In this document: positions 26,000 to 35,163 of the stretch, in pieces
Numbering within the stretch: position 1 is the first letter of the stretch
Layout: each line of letters starts with the position of its first letter
Origin: Enterococcus crotali
GTDB taxonomy: Bacteria > Bacillota > Bacilli > Lactobacillales > Enterococcaceae
DNA: 64,000 nt
Assembly (NCBI RefSeq): GCF_000633635.1
Contig: NZ_AYPQ01000003.1
Location: 91,694 to 155,693, forward strand
Reading direction: 5' to 3'
Made by a program: the position numbers and the translations under genes
Notes under the pieces: generated by a model
What the model was told of the DNA's origin: nothing
Databases searched by the model: none
What the model saw: only the letters and a program-made list of their open reading frames with translations

Positions 26000-27181
26000 T
26001 TATTCATCTAAATATTCTTCTTTTGAAAATTCAGTATCCTCATACTCACCGCTATCTCCATAAAATTGATTATAACGTTGTTTAAATTTACGAAAAATAT
26101 ACGTGACTAAAACTTTAGCAATCGCATAAATAGGAATACCAAATATCAAACCAAACATCCCTAATAAATCACCCATTACTAACAATACGATTACAATCGT
26201 TAATGGATGCACCACCAATTTTTTCCCCATCACTTGAGGAGAAATCAAATGACCATTCAACATTTGGACGATCATCCAGACAATAGTCATTTTGATAAAC
26301 ATGCCAAACGAAACCATTAATGCCACAATTGCCGCAGGAATGAAGGCGATCACAGGTCCAATGTAAGGAATTACCGCTGTAATCCCAACAATAATCGATA
26401 ACGTTCCTGAATAAGGCACTTTTATCAACCAAAACCCGATAAACGTCAAAATTCCAATCGAAATTGATACGAGAATTTGCCCCTTCAAATACGCACCGAC
26501 CTGACTACTCATCGTTGCCCCAATCTCTCTTGCGTCACTTCTAAAGCGTGGTGGAATAATTTTTAAAACAAAAGAGAAAAACTTTTGATCATCTTTTAAT
26601 AGGAAAAAAGTAATAATTGGTGCCGTAACCATTACTAGTGCAAAACCAGTCAAAGTAGAAAAAACAGTAGACGCTCCTTCGACAGCCTTACTAAAATAAC
26701 TTCCTATTCCGTCTGATACATTGTCAAACCAGCGTTGAATACCATCTAATGCATTCGCTAAAGGTTTTTCCAAAGCTGAATTATGGAAAAAGTCAGTCAC
26801 CATCTTGTTTAGGTCATTCATATACTGCGGAAAGCTTTCTATTAATCCATCCACCTGTTTTTGCAACATTGGAACAACCAGAATAATGCCAATAACGATT
26901 AGAGCTATTAAAATAATAAAAATAGCTGAAACACCATATACTCGTTTTACCTTATGTTTTTCTAGCCAATTGACGACTGGGTTAAATAAATAATATAAAA
27001 TCAATGCTAAAATCGTCGGACCAATAACCGTTTTGAAAACTACACCGATTGGACCAAAAATAAAACCAACCTGGTGAAAAATAAAAATAACAGCGCCCAA
27101 CAATAACAGGGCAACTAATGTAAATAATAAATTTTTTCCACCTAGAAATTTAATCCAGCGTGTCTCTTGTTTCTTTTCCAT
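26000..27181 (-). CDS. AI-2E family transporter (YdiK/PerM-like permease)
   Basis: A 393-aa membrane protein of the AI-2E/PerM family: about eight helices with an amphipathic region after the third, and the family segments GILTFIGFWLIKVPYSG and PYIGPVIAFIPAAIVAL. Members have been linked to autoinducer-2 export, Na+/H+ antiport or unknown transport, so the name says little about function. It has a strong AAGGAGG site and is preceded by the tandem family A repeats. luxS, the autoinducer-2 synthase, lies 6 kb away in another transcript. Confidence 0.85.
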   Translation of the reverse strand: MEKKQETRWIKFLGGKNLLFTLVALLLLGAVIFIFHQVGFIFGPIGVVFKTVIGPTILALILYYLFNPVVNWLEKHKVKRVYGVSAIFIILIALIVIGIILVVPMLQKQVDGLIESFPQYMNDLNKMVTDFFHNSALEKPLANALDGIQRWFDNVSDGIGSYFSKAVEGASTVFSTLTGFALVMVTAPIITFFLLKDDQKFFSFVLKIIPPRFRSDAREIGATMSSQVGAYLKGQILVSISIGILTFIGFWLIKVPYSGTLSIIVGITAVIPYIGPVIAFIPAAIVALMVSFGMFIKMTIVWMIVQMLNGHLISPQVMGKKLVVHPLTIVIVLLVMGDLLGMFGLIFGIPIYAIAKVLVTYIFRKFKQRYNQFYGDSGEYEDTEFSKEEYLDE

Positions 27182-27200
27182 TTACTTCCCTCCTTAAATT

Positions 27201-27322
27201 AAAAGCATAGTAGGCTCATTTAGCCTTGAATGAAAAATAGGAAAATAAGACTGAGGTGCTTTTTGCCTCTTTCTTATTTTATCTTTTTTCCGAAAGGCTA
27301 GCCTACGAAGCTAGATAACATT
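27201..27322 (-). repeat. Family A repeat, tandem copy 1
   Basis: First of a tandem array with a period of exactly 122 bases. In transcript orientation it folds as an outer stem GTAGGCT/AGCCTAC, a 9-base stem AAAATAAGA/TCTTATTTT, and an inner hairpin GAGG-CAAAAAGCA-CCTC. It lies between rnjB and the AI-2E family gene, ending 19 bases before the latter's start. Confidence 0.85.
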
Positions 27323-27444
27323 AAAAGCATAGTAGGCTCGTTTAGTCTTGAATGAAAAATAGGAAAATAAGACTGAGGTGCTTTTTGCCTCTTTCTTATT
27401 TTATCTTTTTTCCGAAAGGCTAGCCTACGAAGCTAGATAACATT
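27323..27444 (-). repeat. Family A repeat, tandem copy 2
   Basis: Nearly identical to copy 1; the two visible differences are in the CTCATTTAGCC versus CTCGTTTAGTC segment. All three stems are kept. Such identity points to a recent duplication or to gene conversion. Confidence 0.85.
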
Positions 27445-27552
27445 AAAAGCATAGTAGGCTCATTTAGTCTTGACTGAAAAATAGAAAAATAAGATGGTAT
27501 CGTTTTAAGAACACTTAAATCCCATCCAAAACACTAGTCTACTAGCCAGAGA
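27445..27552 (-). repeat. Family A repeat, tandem copy 3, diverged
   Basis: The first half matches copies 1 and 2 (AAAAGCATAGTAGGCTCATTTAGTC). The second half differs, but keeps a right-hand arm (AGTCTACTAGCC). A different inner pairing, AAATAAGATGG with CCATCC, may replace the lost hairpin. With the terminator below, this accounts for the whole gap 27182-27664. Confidence 0.6.
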
Positions 27553-27618
27553 ACAGCACTTCTTTATTGTAGCGAAAAATTCAGCATCTGTAAAAAATAG
27601 TCCCTTCACTGTTGACAC

Positions 27619-27659
27619 AAAAAATCACTCAGCCATTGAATAACTGACTGAGTGATTTT
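27619..27659 (-). terminator. rnjB terminator
   Basis: AAAATCACTCAG and CTGAGTGATTTT arms, with a TTTTTTG run on the minus strand, directly after the rnjB stop. Confidence 0.8.
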
Positions 27660-27664
27660 ATCTA

Positions 27665-29353
27665 CTAATTCGCTGCTTTACGTCCTTTGCGTTGTGTCGC
27701 TTCCATAATAACTGGTAGGATCACAGGACGGCGTTTTGTTTGTTCAAACAGGTAACGGCTTAATTGCTCACGAATATCTTGCTTTAATTTGCTCCACTCA
27801 AAATCGCTACTTTCAAGATGTTTTTCAACAATCTCAGTCACGATATTACTACTTTCTTTCATCAAATCTTTACTGGTTTTCACATAGACAAACCCTCTTG
27901 ATGTGATTTTAGCAGGTGAAACGATCCGTTTTTCACGGCGATTGATCGTCACAACCGCGACGAAAATACCATCCTCAGATAGAATGCGACGATCGCGAAG
28001 TACGATATTACCGATATCTCCAACACCGATTCCATCGATCATGATATTGTCTGCCGTTGTGCTGCCGGCCACATTCATTTTTTGCTTACTGTATTCAAGG
28101 ATATCCCCTCGACCAGTAATAAAGATATTTTTGTAAGGAATTCCTAATTCATGGGCTAAATCTGCATGCGCTGCTAATTGACGATACTCACCTTGAATTG
28201 GAATAAAGTATTTAGGTTTGATCAAGTTCAGCATCAATTGTAGATCGTTTGGATTGGCATGACCAGAAACGCGCATATTATCAGAGATTTGTTTAACGAC
28301 GCCACCTGCACGATAAACAATATCTTCTGTTTTAGCAACAGCAGTTTCCATCGCAGTTGTCGGTGTCGTTGTGATATATACCAAATCGCCTTCTTTGATT
28401 TTGACCACACGGTGAGTCCCATTTGCCATTTTTTGTAATGATTTAATTGGTTCTCCCATTGTTCCTGTCTCTAAAATTACTAATTGATCATCTTGGTATT
28501 TTTTCATCTCTTTTACGCCGATGATTAAATCTTCACTTGGTAATTTTAGCTTATCTAACTTGATTGCCGTATTGATAATTCGTTGAAAATCTTGCCCCGT
28601 CAATACGATTTTACGGTCAGAACGATGTGCAGCATCTAGTATTTGTTGAACACGTTGTAAATTACTGGCCACACAAGCGACAATGATCCGACCTTCCCAA
28701 TAGCGGATTGTATCAAAGACTTCATCAGCTATTTGAAGCTCAGACACAACTTGTGCCGGGTTTTCAGCATTAGAAGAATCGCTCAATAATGCCAACACGC
28801 CTTCATTACCGATCTCAGCTAATCGACCAAAATCTGTTTGATACATCGGAATCGCACTCTGGTCAAACTTGAAATCTCCCGTGTAGACGATGTTCCCTTC
28901 TTTGGTTTTCAAATTGATTCCGATAGAATCCGGAATCGTATGTGTTGTCCGGAAAAAACTGATCGTAGCATGCGCAAAATCGATTTCCGTATGGGCATCG
29001 ACTACGTGAAAATCATTGAAGTCTTTAGAATCTGCATGATCTCCTACGTTTAATTTTGCTAACTCGATTGTTAATTCCGTACCGAATACTGGTACATGAA
29101 CTTTAGATAAAAGATATGGTAGTGCTCCGATTGCATCGGCATGACCATGTGTTAAGAAAATCCCTGCAACACGATCGATATTTTCCACCAAATACGTAAA
29201 ATCGGGAATCACCACATCAATTCCTAATAGCTCATTTTCTGGATATTTTAATCCACAATCCAGTACAAAAATTTCATCTTCCACTTCTGCGATGTACATA
29301 TTTTTACCATTTTCACGAACGCCGCCTAAGGGAACGATTTTTATTGTACTCAC
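27665..29353 (-). CDS. rnjB: ribonuclease J2
   Basis: A 562-aa metallo-beta-lactamase/beta-CASP ribonuclease. The canonical HxHxDH metal motif reads HGHADA at residues 69-74, so the last histidine is Ala74. This degenerate site is expected for the J2 paralogue, which is weakly active and works in complex with J1. Position after asd and dapA matches B. subtilis, where rnjB follows dapA, and supports J2 over J1. The beta-CASP motifs (LTGQDFQR, SGHANPNDL) and the C-terminal domain are complete. It acts in mRNA decay and 5'-end processing. Confidence 0.9.
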   Translation of the reverse strand: MSTIKIVPLGGVRENGKNMYIAEVEDEIFVLDCGLKYPENELLGIDVVIPDFTYLVENIDRVAGIFLTHGHADAIGALPYLLSKVHVPVFGTELTIELAKLNVGDHADSKDFNDFHVVDAHTEIDFAHATISFFRTTHTIPDSIGINLKTKEGNIVYTGDFKFDQSAIPMYQTDFGRLAEIGNEGVLALLSDSSNAENPAQVVSELQIADEVFDTIRYWEGRIIVACVASNLQRVQQILDAAHRSDRKIVLTGQDFQRIINTAIKLDKLKLPSEDLIIGVKEMKKYQDDQLVILETGTMGEPIKSLQKMANGTHRVVKIKEGDLVYITTTPTTAMETAVAKTEDIVYRAGGVVKQISDNMRVSGHANPNDLQLMLNLIKPKYFIPIQGEYRQLAAHADLAHELGIPYKNIFITGRGDILEYSKQKMNVAGSTTADNIMIDGIGVGDIGNIVLRDRRILSEDGIFVAVVTINRREKRIVSPAKITSRGFVYVKTSKDLMKESSNIVTEIVEKHLESSDFEWSKLKQDIREQLSRYLFEQTKRRPVILPVIMEATQRKGRKAAN

Positions 29354-29384
29354 TCATTTCACCTCTCTATATTCTCATACCGAA

Positions 29385-30257
29385 TCAAAGATCCAGTATG
29401 CTTAAAATTTTCGCTTTTTCTTCAGTTGTACATGACACAAGAGGTAAACGTAAATCACCAACGGAAATGCCCATATGATTCAACACAGCTTTTACTGGAG
29501 CTGGAGACGGTACTGAAAATAATGCATTCATTTTCGGTAACAACTGACGCTGAATGCTTGCAGCTTTTTTGATTTCTCCATGATCCAACGCTTGGAACAT
29601 ATCGTACATTTCATTACCAAACACATGGCTGGCAACTGAAATCACCCCGTGTCCGCCTATCGCTTTTATTGAGAAAGCTAAGGAGTCTTCTCCAGTATAC
29701 ACTAAAAAGTCTTTTGGCGCCTTTTCTACCAACTCTGTCAATGCATCCAAACCGAAACACTCTTTGATGGCAATGATATTATCTAATTCGGCTAAGCGTA
29801 AGGTTGTTGCTACATCAAGGCTGGCTACCGTTCTTCCCGGAACGTTATATAAAATGATCGGTAGATCGCTTGCCTCAGCTATCGCTTTAAAATGTTGATA
29901 TAGCCCTTCTTGATTTGGTTTATTATAATAAGGCACGACTGCCAAACCTGCATCGATTCCTCGAATAGCTGAAAGTTCTTTTACAAACTCAACTGAATCC
30001 CGCGTATCATTGGTTCCCACACCGCAAATGATCGGCACTCTTCCATCAACTAAGCGAATCACTTCATTAAACAACTCGATTTCTTCATCATGTGTCAGTG
30101 TTGGTGATTCCCCTGTCGTTCCGGCTAAAATAATTCCTTCTGTATGATGATCAAGCAAATGGTCCACTAACTGAGGCAGCTTAGCAAAATCGATTGCGCC
30201 GCTTTCATCAAAAGGTGTGACCATCGCTGTAATTATCGTTGCATTTTCTAAATTCAT
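29385..30257 (-). CDS. dapA: 4-hydroxy-tetrahydrodipicolinate synthase
   Basis: Condenses aspartate semialdehyde with pyruvate, the first committed step to diaminopimelate and lysine. At 290 aa it is full length. The Schiff-base Lys165 is in IAIKECFG, Tyr137 in ILYNVPGR, and the GTTGESPTL loop at 46-54. It lies between asd, which makes its substrate, and rnjB, 31 bases on. An AGGAGGTAG site follows the family A repeats. Confidence 0.95.
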   Translation of the reverse strand: MNLENATIITAMVTPFDESGAIDFAKLPQLVDHLLDHHTEGIILAGTTGESPTLTHDEEIELFNEVIRLVDGRVPIICGVGTNDTRDSVEFVKELSAIRGIDAGLAVVPYYNKPNQEGLYQHFKAIAEASDLPIILYNVPGRTVASLDVATTLRLAELDNIIAIKECFGLDALTELVEKAPKDFLVYTGEDSLAFSIKAIGGHGVISVASHVFGNEMYDMFQALDHGEIKKAASIQRQLLPKMNALFSVPSPAPVKAVLNHMGISVGDLRLPLVSCTTEEKAKILSILDL

Positions 30258-30276
30258 ACTTACTACCTCCTAATTT

Positions 30277-30397
30277 AAAAGCGTAGCGGGCTCGTTTAGC
30301 TCTGACTGGAAAATAGGAAAATAGGTTTGTGACGCTTTTTGTCACTGGCAGATTTTATCTTTTTCCCGAAGAGCTAGCCCGCGAAGCTAGATAACAC
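30277..30397 (-). repeat. Family A repeat in the asd-dapA spacer, copy 1
   Basis: Same layout as the 27 kb array, but with the outer arms GCGGGCT/AGCCCGC and the inner hairpin GTGAC-AAAAAGC-GTCAC. Every changed base in one arm is matched in the other. It ends a few bases before the dapA ribosome site, so it would be in the dapA leader of an asd-dapA message. Confidence 0.85.
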
Positions 30398-30473
30398 ATG
30401 GTGACAACGTTTCATTTCGCTAAATCTTGTACTTTTCAACGTCACTTCACTTCATTCACTGAGGTTTACAGCA

Positions 30474-30597
30474 AGAGCGTAGCGGACTCGTTTAACCCTG
30501 ACTGGAAAATAGGAAAATATGTTTGTGACGCTTTTTGTCACAGGCAGATTTTATCTTTTTCCCGAAGAGCTAGCCCGCGAAGCTAGATAACATTTAA
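30474..30597 (-). repeat. Family A repeat in the asd-dapA spacer, copy 2
   Basis: Second copy, separated from the first by about 76 bases. The inner hairpin GTGAC/GTCAC and the AGCCCGC arm are intact; the other arm reads GCGGACT, which weakens one pair. It touches the asd stop codon (30594-30596). The pair fills the 336-base gap between asd and dapA. Confidence 0.8.
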
Positions 30598-31649
30598 ACT
30601 CTCACCAAATCCATCTCATGCAGTGTTTCTGCAATTTGAACTGAATTCCAAGCAGCACCTTTTAATAAATTATCCGAAACGACCCACATATGATAGCCTT
30701 TATCGATATCGATGTCTTGACGAATTCTTCCGACAAACGTTTCTTTGCGATCAATACTTGTTAATGCTTGCGGATACAATTGCTGACTTGGATCATCTTG
30801 TAAAACAGCGCCCGGAGCATTGGCAATCAGTTCTTTGATTTTACTCACATCAGAACCTTCTTCTTTAACTTCAATATAAATCGATTCAGAATGACCAGAG
30901 ATAACAGGGATTCGCACACATGTAGCAACGACTTTAATGGTGTCATCTTCCATGATTTTCTTCGTCTCATTAACCATTTTCCACTCTTCATACGTATAAT
31001 CAGCCTCAGCAAAGACATCGATTTGAGGCAACGCATTGAAAGCAATCGGATAGTGTTTTTTATCGCCGCCAGCAGGTAAAATGGTTGCTTCTAATTTATC
31101 CGCAGGCGTGCCATTGATATAGGCTAACGCTTGTGATTTCAACTCTTCCATTGCGTTGATTCCGGCACCACTGACTGCTTGATAGGTTGAAACAATCAAA
31201 CGATCCAACCCATAAGCTTGTCTGATCGGCTCAAGTGCTACCATCATTTGGATCGTCGAACAATTAGGATTAGCAATGATTCCTTTATGACGTTTTAACG
31301 CCTCTGGATTCACTTCTGGTACAACTAAAGGAACGTCTGGATTCATTCTATAATGACTTGTATTATCGATAACAACGGCTCCACGTTTAACCGCTTCCGG
31401 TGCAAATTGTTTTGAGATGCTGCCTCCTGCACTAAACAATGCGATATCCACGTCCGTAAATGATTCAGGTATCAACTCTTCGATTACAAGGGTCTGTCCC
31501 TTAAACGTTACCGTCTTTCCCGCAGAACGTTTTGAAGCTAAAAGTTTTACCTGATTCATGGGTAATGTTGTTTCTTCCAACATTTCGAGCATTTTTGTGC
31601 CAACAGCACCTGTAGCGCCTACCACGGCTACATTATACATTTTTTTCAT
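30594..31649 (-). CDS. asd: aspartate-semialdehyde dehydrogenase
   Basis: Makes aspartate semialdehyde for lysine, threonine and methionine synthesis. The 351-aa protein has the NADP loop [12 protein letters not shown] (9-20), catalytic Cys130 in ANPNCSTIQ, and HSESIYIEV near the C-terminus with the acid-base His. It is the first gene of asd-dapA-rnjB; dapG, present in the Bacillus arrangement, is missing. GAGAGGAG precedes the ATG. It is divergent from the keto acid decarboxylase. No lysine riboswitch was seen in the 240-base leader. Confidence 0.95.
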   Translation of the reverse strand: MKKMYNVAVVGATGAVGTKMLEMLEETTLPMNQVKLLASKRSAGKTVTFKGQTLVIEELIPESFTDVDIALFSAGGSISKQFAPEAVKRGAVVIDNTSHYRMNPDVPLVVPEVNPEALKRHKGIIANPNCSTIQMMVALEPIRQAYGLDRLIVSTYQAVSGAGINAMEELKSQALAYINGTPADKLEATILPAGGDKKHYPIAFNALPQIDVFAEADYTYEEWKMVNETKKIMEDDTIKVVATCVRIPVISGHSESIYIEVKEEGSDVSKIKELIANAPGAVLQDDPSQQLYPQALTSIDRKETFVGRIRQDIDIDKGYHMWVVSDNLLKGAAWNSVQIAETLHEMDLVRV

Positions 31650-31887
31650 ACTTATTCGTCTCCTCTCAAATTCCTGAAGAAAGTTGCTTTTTCTATTTTA
31701 CCATAATATTGGCTTTTACTACATAGCAAGTAAAATGATTTTGCTTTATTTTCTGAAAAAAACGGATAATACATTTCAAATAGTTCTTTAATGGCTTTCT
31801 TATGATCGATGCAACATAGTCGACTATTCCTTTTTGCAGATTTATACTGTTTTGGCAAGCTATTTTTTGAGAGGATGAGATAATTAA

Positions 31888-33534
31888 ATGTATACTGTAG
31901 CAGATTATTTATTAGATCGTTTAAAAGAATTGGGCATCGATGAAATATTCGGCGTTCCAGGTGATTATAATTTACAATTTTTAGACCATATTACTGCCAG
32001 AGAAGATCTTGAATGGATTGGTAATGCGAATGAGTTAAATGCTGCTTATATGGCAGATGGTTATGCTAGAACAAAAGGAATTTCGGCATTTGTTACCACT
32101 TTTGGCGTAGGTGAATTAAGTGCTGTCAATGGTTTAGCAGGGAGCTTTGCAGAAAATGTGCCTGTAGTCGAAATTGTCGGTTCACCAACAACGATCGTGC
32201 AAGAAAGTAAAAAACTTGTCCATCATACATTAGGCGACGGCAACTTTTTACACTTTGAAAAAATGCATAAAGAAGTAACTGCAGCAATCGCTCATCTAAC
32301 AGCAGAAAATGCTTTGACCGAGATCGATCGTGTCCTTACTATCGCATTGATTGAAAAACGACCTGTTTATATTAATTTACCGATCGATGTTGCAGAAGTT
32401 GAAGCCACTCGTCCAAGCAGTCCTCTGAGTCAAAGCTTGGAAAAACTGACAGATATTGAAACAGCTATTTTAGAGAAAGTTGAAAAAGCTCTCTCTCAAG
32501 CAAAAAATCCTGTTGTCATTGCAGGTCATGAGATTTTAAGTTATCATATCGAACATTACTTAGACGAGTTTATCCAAAAATTCAATCTGCCGATCACGAC
32601 TTTACCACTTGGAAAAAGCGCATTTAATGAAGAAGATCCTCATTATTTAGGCACTTACTCAGGTTCTACAACGGAAGAGCCTCTAAAAAGTCGAGTTGAC
32701 ACAGCTGATTTAGTTTTACTTTTAGGTGCTAAACTGACAGACTCTGCTACGGCTGGCTTTAGTTATGGTTTTACAGACAAACAAATCATCTCAATTGGCA
32801 GCACAGAAGTCTTGTTTTATGGAGAAAAGCTCGAAACAATTCAATTGGATCGTTTCGTTTCTGCTTTGGCAACTCTCTCTTTTTCTAGATACTCAGGTGA
32901 AATACTTCCGGTCAATAGAAGCTCAATCCAAGTAATCAAAGATGAAAAACTAACACAAAAACAGTTTTGGGAAATGGTCGAAACGTTTCTTATTCCAGGT
33001 GATACTGTGATCGGCGAGCAGGGAACCTCTTTCTTTGGTTTGACGAATGTTGCACTAAAAAGAGAGATGCATTTTATTGGACAGCCTTTATGGGGATCGA
33101 TCGGATACACCTTTCCTTCTGCATTAGGCAGTCAACTTGCGAATAAAACTAGTCGACATCTTTTGTTTATTGGAGATGGCTCACTGCAACTAACTGTACA
33201 GGAATTAGGAACAGCTTTAAGAGAAGAGTTGACACCCATTGTTTTTGTTATCAACAATAACGGATATACAGTTGAACGAGAAATCCATGGTGCCACAGAA
33301 AAATACAATGACATCCCTTTGTGGGATTATCAAAAATTACCGCTAGTCTTTGGCGGCACTAGTCAAACTGTTGCAACTTACAAAGTCACTACAATGATTG
33401 AACTGGATGAAGTCATGAAGGCTGCTAGAAAAGATACGAAACGATTGCAATGGATCGAAGTCGTGATGGAGCAAGAGGATGCACCTGAGTTGTTGAAAAA
33501 ACTAGCGAAGATTTTTGCAAAACAAAATTCTTGA
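31888..33534 (+). CDS. kdcA: thiamine-diphosphate 2-keto acid decarboxylase (KdcA/IpdC type)
   Basis: A 548-aa ThDP enzyme close in length and landmarks to lactococcal KdcA: the catalytic Glu in NANELNAAYMADGYAR near residue 49, an HH pair in VHHTLGDGNF near 112-113, and the cofactor motif GDGSLQLTVQELG...NNNGYTVE. It decarboxylates branched-chain or aromatic 2-keto acids to aldehydes; pyruvate or indolepyruvate preference cannot be told. Monocistronic, divergent from asd. Confidence 0.85.
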   Translation: MYTVADYLLDRLKELGIDEIFGVPGDYNLQFLDHITAREDLEWIGNANELNAAYMADGYARTKGISAFVTTFGVGELSAVNGLAGSFAENVPVVEIVGSPTTIVQESKKLVHHTLGDGNFLHFEKMHKEVTAAIAHLTAENALTEIDRVLTIALIEKRPVYINLPIDVAEVEATRPSSPLSQSLEKLTDIETAILEKVEKALSQAKNPVVIAGHEILSYHIEHYLDEFIQKFNLPITTLPLGKSAFNEEDPHYLGTYSGSTTEEPLKSRVDTADLVLLLGAKLTDSATAGFSYGFTDKQIISIGSTEVLFYGEKLETIQLDRFVSALATLSFSRYSGEILPVNRSSIQVIKDEKLTQKQFWEMVETFLIPGDTVIGEQGTSFFGLTNVALKREMHFIGQPLWGSIGYTFPSALGSQLANKTSRHLLFIGDGSLQLTVQELGTALREELTPIVFVINNNGYTVEREIHGATEKYNDIPLWDYQKLPLVFGGTSQTVATYKVTTMIELDEVMKAARKDTKRLQWIEVVMEQEDAPELLKKLAKIFAKQNS

Positions 33535-33560
33535 TATCACCGTTGATAAGACGGAATCTA

Positions 33561-33588
33561 TTGACTTTCTGCGCTATTTTGTTATAGT
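33561..33588 (+). promoter_or_regulatory. luxS promoter
   Basis: TTGACT (33561-33566), 16 bases, then TATAGT (33583-33588), about 40 bases before the luxS ATG. Confidence 0.65.
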
Positions 33589-33626
33589 TAAAAGCGACAT
33601 TTACTTAATTTGAAGGAGTGAATAAT

Positions 33627-34085
33627 ATGGCACGCGTTGAAAGTTTTGAATTAGATCATAATACAGTGAAAGCCCCTTATGTTCGTTTAGCAGGTACTGA
33701 AAAAAATGGTGAGGTCTTGATCGAAAAATACGATCTACGTTTCTTACAACCAAATGAAGACGAATTACCAACAGCTGCAGTTCACACGTTAGAACATTTA
33801 TTAGCGGTGAATTTGCGCGATCACCTAGAAGGCATTATTGATATCTCTCCAATGGGTTGTCGCACTGGCTTTTATATGATCATGTGGAATGAACATTCTC
33901 CAAAAGAAATTCGCGATGCTTTAGTTAAAGTATTGAACTTTATCGCTGAGACAGATTTCGTTCCTGCTGTTTCTGCTAAAGAGTGCGGGAACTATAAAGA
34001 CCATTCTTTATTTTCTGCACAAGAATATGCGAAGATCGTTTTAGAAAAAGGAATTAGTTTAGATCCTTTTGAGCGAGTTTTATAA
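33627..34085 (+). CDS. luxS: S-ribosylhomocysteine lyase
   Basis: Splits S-ribosylhomocysteine into homocysteine and the autoinducer-2 precursor, linking methyl-cycle recycling to signalling. 152 aa from the ATG at 33627, which has GGAG 8 bases upstream; an in-frame GTG three codons earlier sits on the ribosome site. The metal ligands are His53 and His57 (HTLEHLL) and Cys120 (KECGNY), with Cys78 in [10 protein letters not shown] as acid-base residue. It is monocistronic and ends in a very strong terminator. Confidence 0.97.
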   Translation: MARVESFELDHNTVKAPYVRLAGTEKNGEVLIEKYDLRFLQPNEDELPTAAVHTLEHLLAVNLRDHLEGIIDISPMGCRTGFYMIMWNEHSPKEIRDALVKVLNFIAETDFVPAVSAKECGNYKDHSLFSAQEYAKIVLEKGISLDPFERVL

Positions 34086-34095
34086 AATAACAATA

Positions 34096-34187
34096 AAACG
34101 AGGTTGCTTCTGATCCCACCGTTTATTCTGATTTAGAGCCCGGTTCAAAACTGATTTTTAGTTTTGAACCGGGCTCGTTTTTCTTTA
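34096..34187 (-). repeat. Family B repeat, partial copy after luxS
   Basis: GAGGTTGCTTCTGATCCCACCGTTTATTC is the end block of family B in reverse orientation. It is fused to GAGCCCGG and the CAAAACTGATTTTTAG hairpin that also appears in the 56.2 kb copy. The middle stem-loop is missing. It sits between the convergent luxS and ZIP genes. Confidence 0.7.
34136..34183 (+). terminator. luxS terminator
   Basis: GAGCCCGGTTCAAAACT and its exact complement form a 17-base stem with a 7-base loop, followed by GTTTTTCTTT on the + strand. Confidence 0.9.
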
Positions 34188-35012
34188 TCCTAAAGCTACA
34201 TCTAAAATCATCATAATAATAAAACCTAACATCACACCAAATACTGCAAAATGACGCTTACTTGTCACGGTTTGCTGCGCTTCTGGGATCAATTCTTCAA
34301 CTACTACATAAATCATTGCACCTGCTGCAAATGCTAAGGCATAAGGTAACAACAACGTTACTTTTGTCACCAAAACAGCTCCAATGATTCCTGCTATTGG
34401 CTCAACAATTCCTGAAGCTTGCCCATATAAAAAGGCCTTCTTACGACTCAAATTTTCTTGTCTTAGCGGTATTGAAACCGCTGCACCTTCTGGAAAATTT
34501 TGAATACCGATTCCCAAGGCCACAGAAATCGCTGCTAGAACTGCCTTTTTGGGATCATCAGCTGAATTTGCTGCACCAAATGCGACACCTACAGCCAAGC
34601 CTTCTGGAATATTATGCAACGTGATCGAAAATACCAACAAAATTGTCCGTTTTAAATGACTAGGCAGACCTTCTTTTTCATGATTCGGACCAAAGTGCAT
34701 ATGCGGTAACGTTTTATCTGCAATGTATAAAAATAACCCGCCCAAGCCAAAACCAAAGCTAACCACAAGCCAAGCAATACTACCATTTTCCTCTGCTTGT
34801 TTGATTGCAGGATCCAGCAAAGACCAAAAGCTCGCAGCAATCATCACGCCAGATGCAAAGCCTAACATCATATTTAAAATATCTTTTTTGATTTCCTTAA
34901 AAAAGAAAACTAGCCCTGCTCCCAATGCAGTCAGAAAATAAGTGAAACCCGTCCCAACTAACGCTTGCTGCCAAGCTTCTAAAGATAACAGCCAATCAAC
35001 TATTATGAACAC
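34185..35012 (-). CDS. ZIP family metal transporter
   Basis: A 275-aa transporter with eight membrane segments. The metal-binding helix motifs HNIPEGLAVGVAFG (TM4) and the matching NFPEGAAVSIPL (TM5) are the ZIP signature, with a His-containing loop (HMHFGPNHEKEG) between TM3 and TM4. It imports divalent metal, most often zinc in this family. Starts with GTG. Regulation is not visible. Confidence 0.9.
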   Translation of the reverse strand: MFIIVDWLLSLEAWQQALVGTGFTYFLTALGAGLVFFFKEIKKDILNMMLGFASGVMIAASFWSLLDPAIKQAEENGSIAWLVVSFGFGLGGLFLYIADKTLPHMHFGPNHEKEGLPSHLKRTILLVFSITLHNIPEGLAVGVAFGAANSADDPKKAVLAAISVALGIGIQNFPEGAAVSIPLRQENLSRKKAFLYGQASGIVEPIAGIIGAVLVTKVTLLLPYALAFAAGAMIYVVVEELIPEAQQTVTSKRHFAVFGVMLGFIIMMILDVALG

Positions 35013-35097
35013 CCCATCTTTCCCAATTTCTTTTCTTGACTTAACTTTATCATACCAATGATTTTATGACCATGCTTAAAGTATAAAATGCTTTCAC

Positions 35098-35126
35098 TTG
35101 GTACAAAAAATGAGAAAGAGTATACT
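35098..35126 (+). promoter_or_regulatory. pyruvate oxidase promoter
   Basis: TTGGTA (35098-35103), 17 bases, TATACT (35121-35126), ending 37 bases before the ATG. Confidence 0.7.
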
Positions 35127-35163
35127 TTAGATAGAAGTAAAATAGAGAAACGGAGTGAGCAAA

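Noticed and set aside
27201-27552. Tandem repeats as a CRISPR array
   Set aside because: The unit is 122 bases with no unique spacers between copies.
25028-30597. Family A repeats as insertion sequences or transposon ends
   Set aside because: They code for nothing, show no obvious target duplications, and the arms vary between copies in a compensating way, unlike fixed terminal repeats. A MITE-like origin remains possible.
29385-31649. dapG (aspartate kinase) between asd and dapA
   Set aside because: The spacer holds only the two repeats; no kinase fragment can be read in any frame.
31652-31858. A 68-codon minus-strand frame in the asd leader
   Set aside because: No ribosome site and no recognisable family. 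It covers the asd leader and ends at the asd ribosome site, so it is probably chance.
31650-31887. Possible lysine riboswitch before asd
   Set aside because: The 240-base leader has none of the conserved blocks or stem arrangement of the lysine element.
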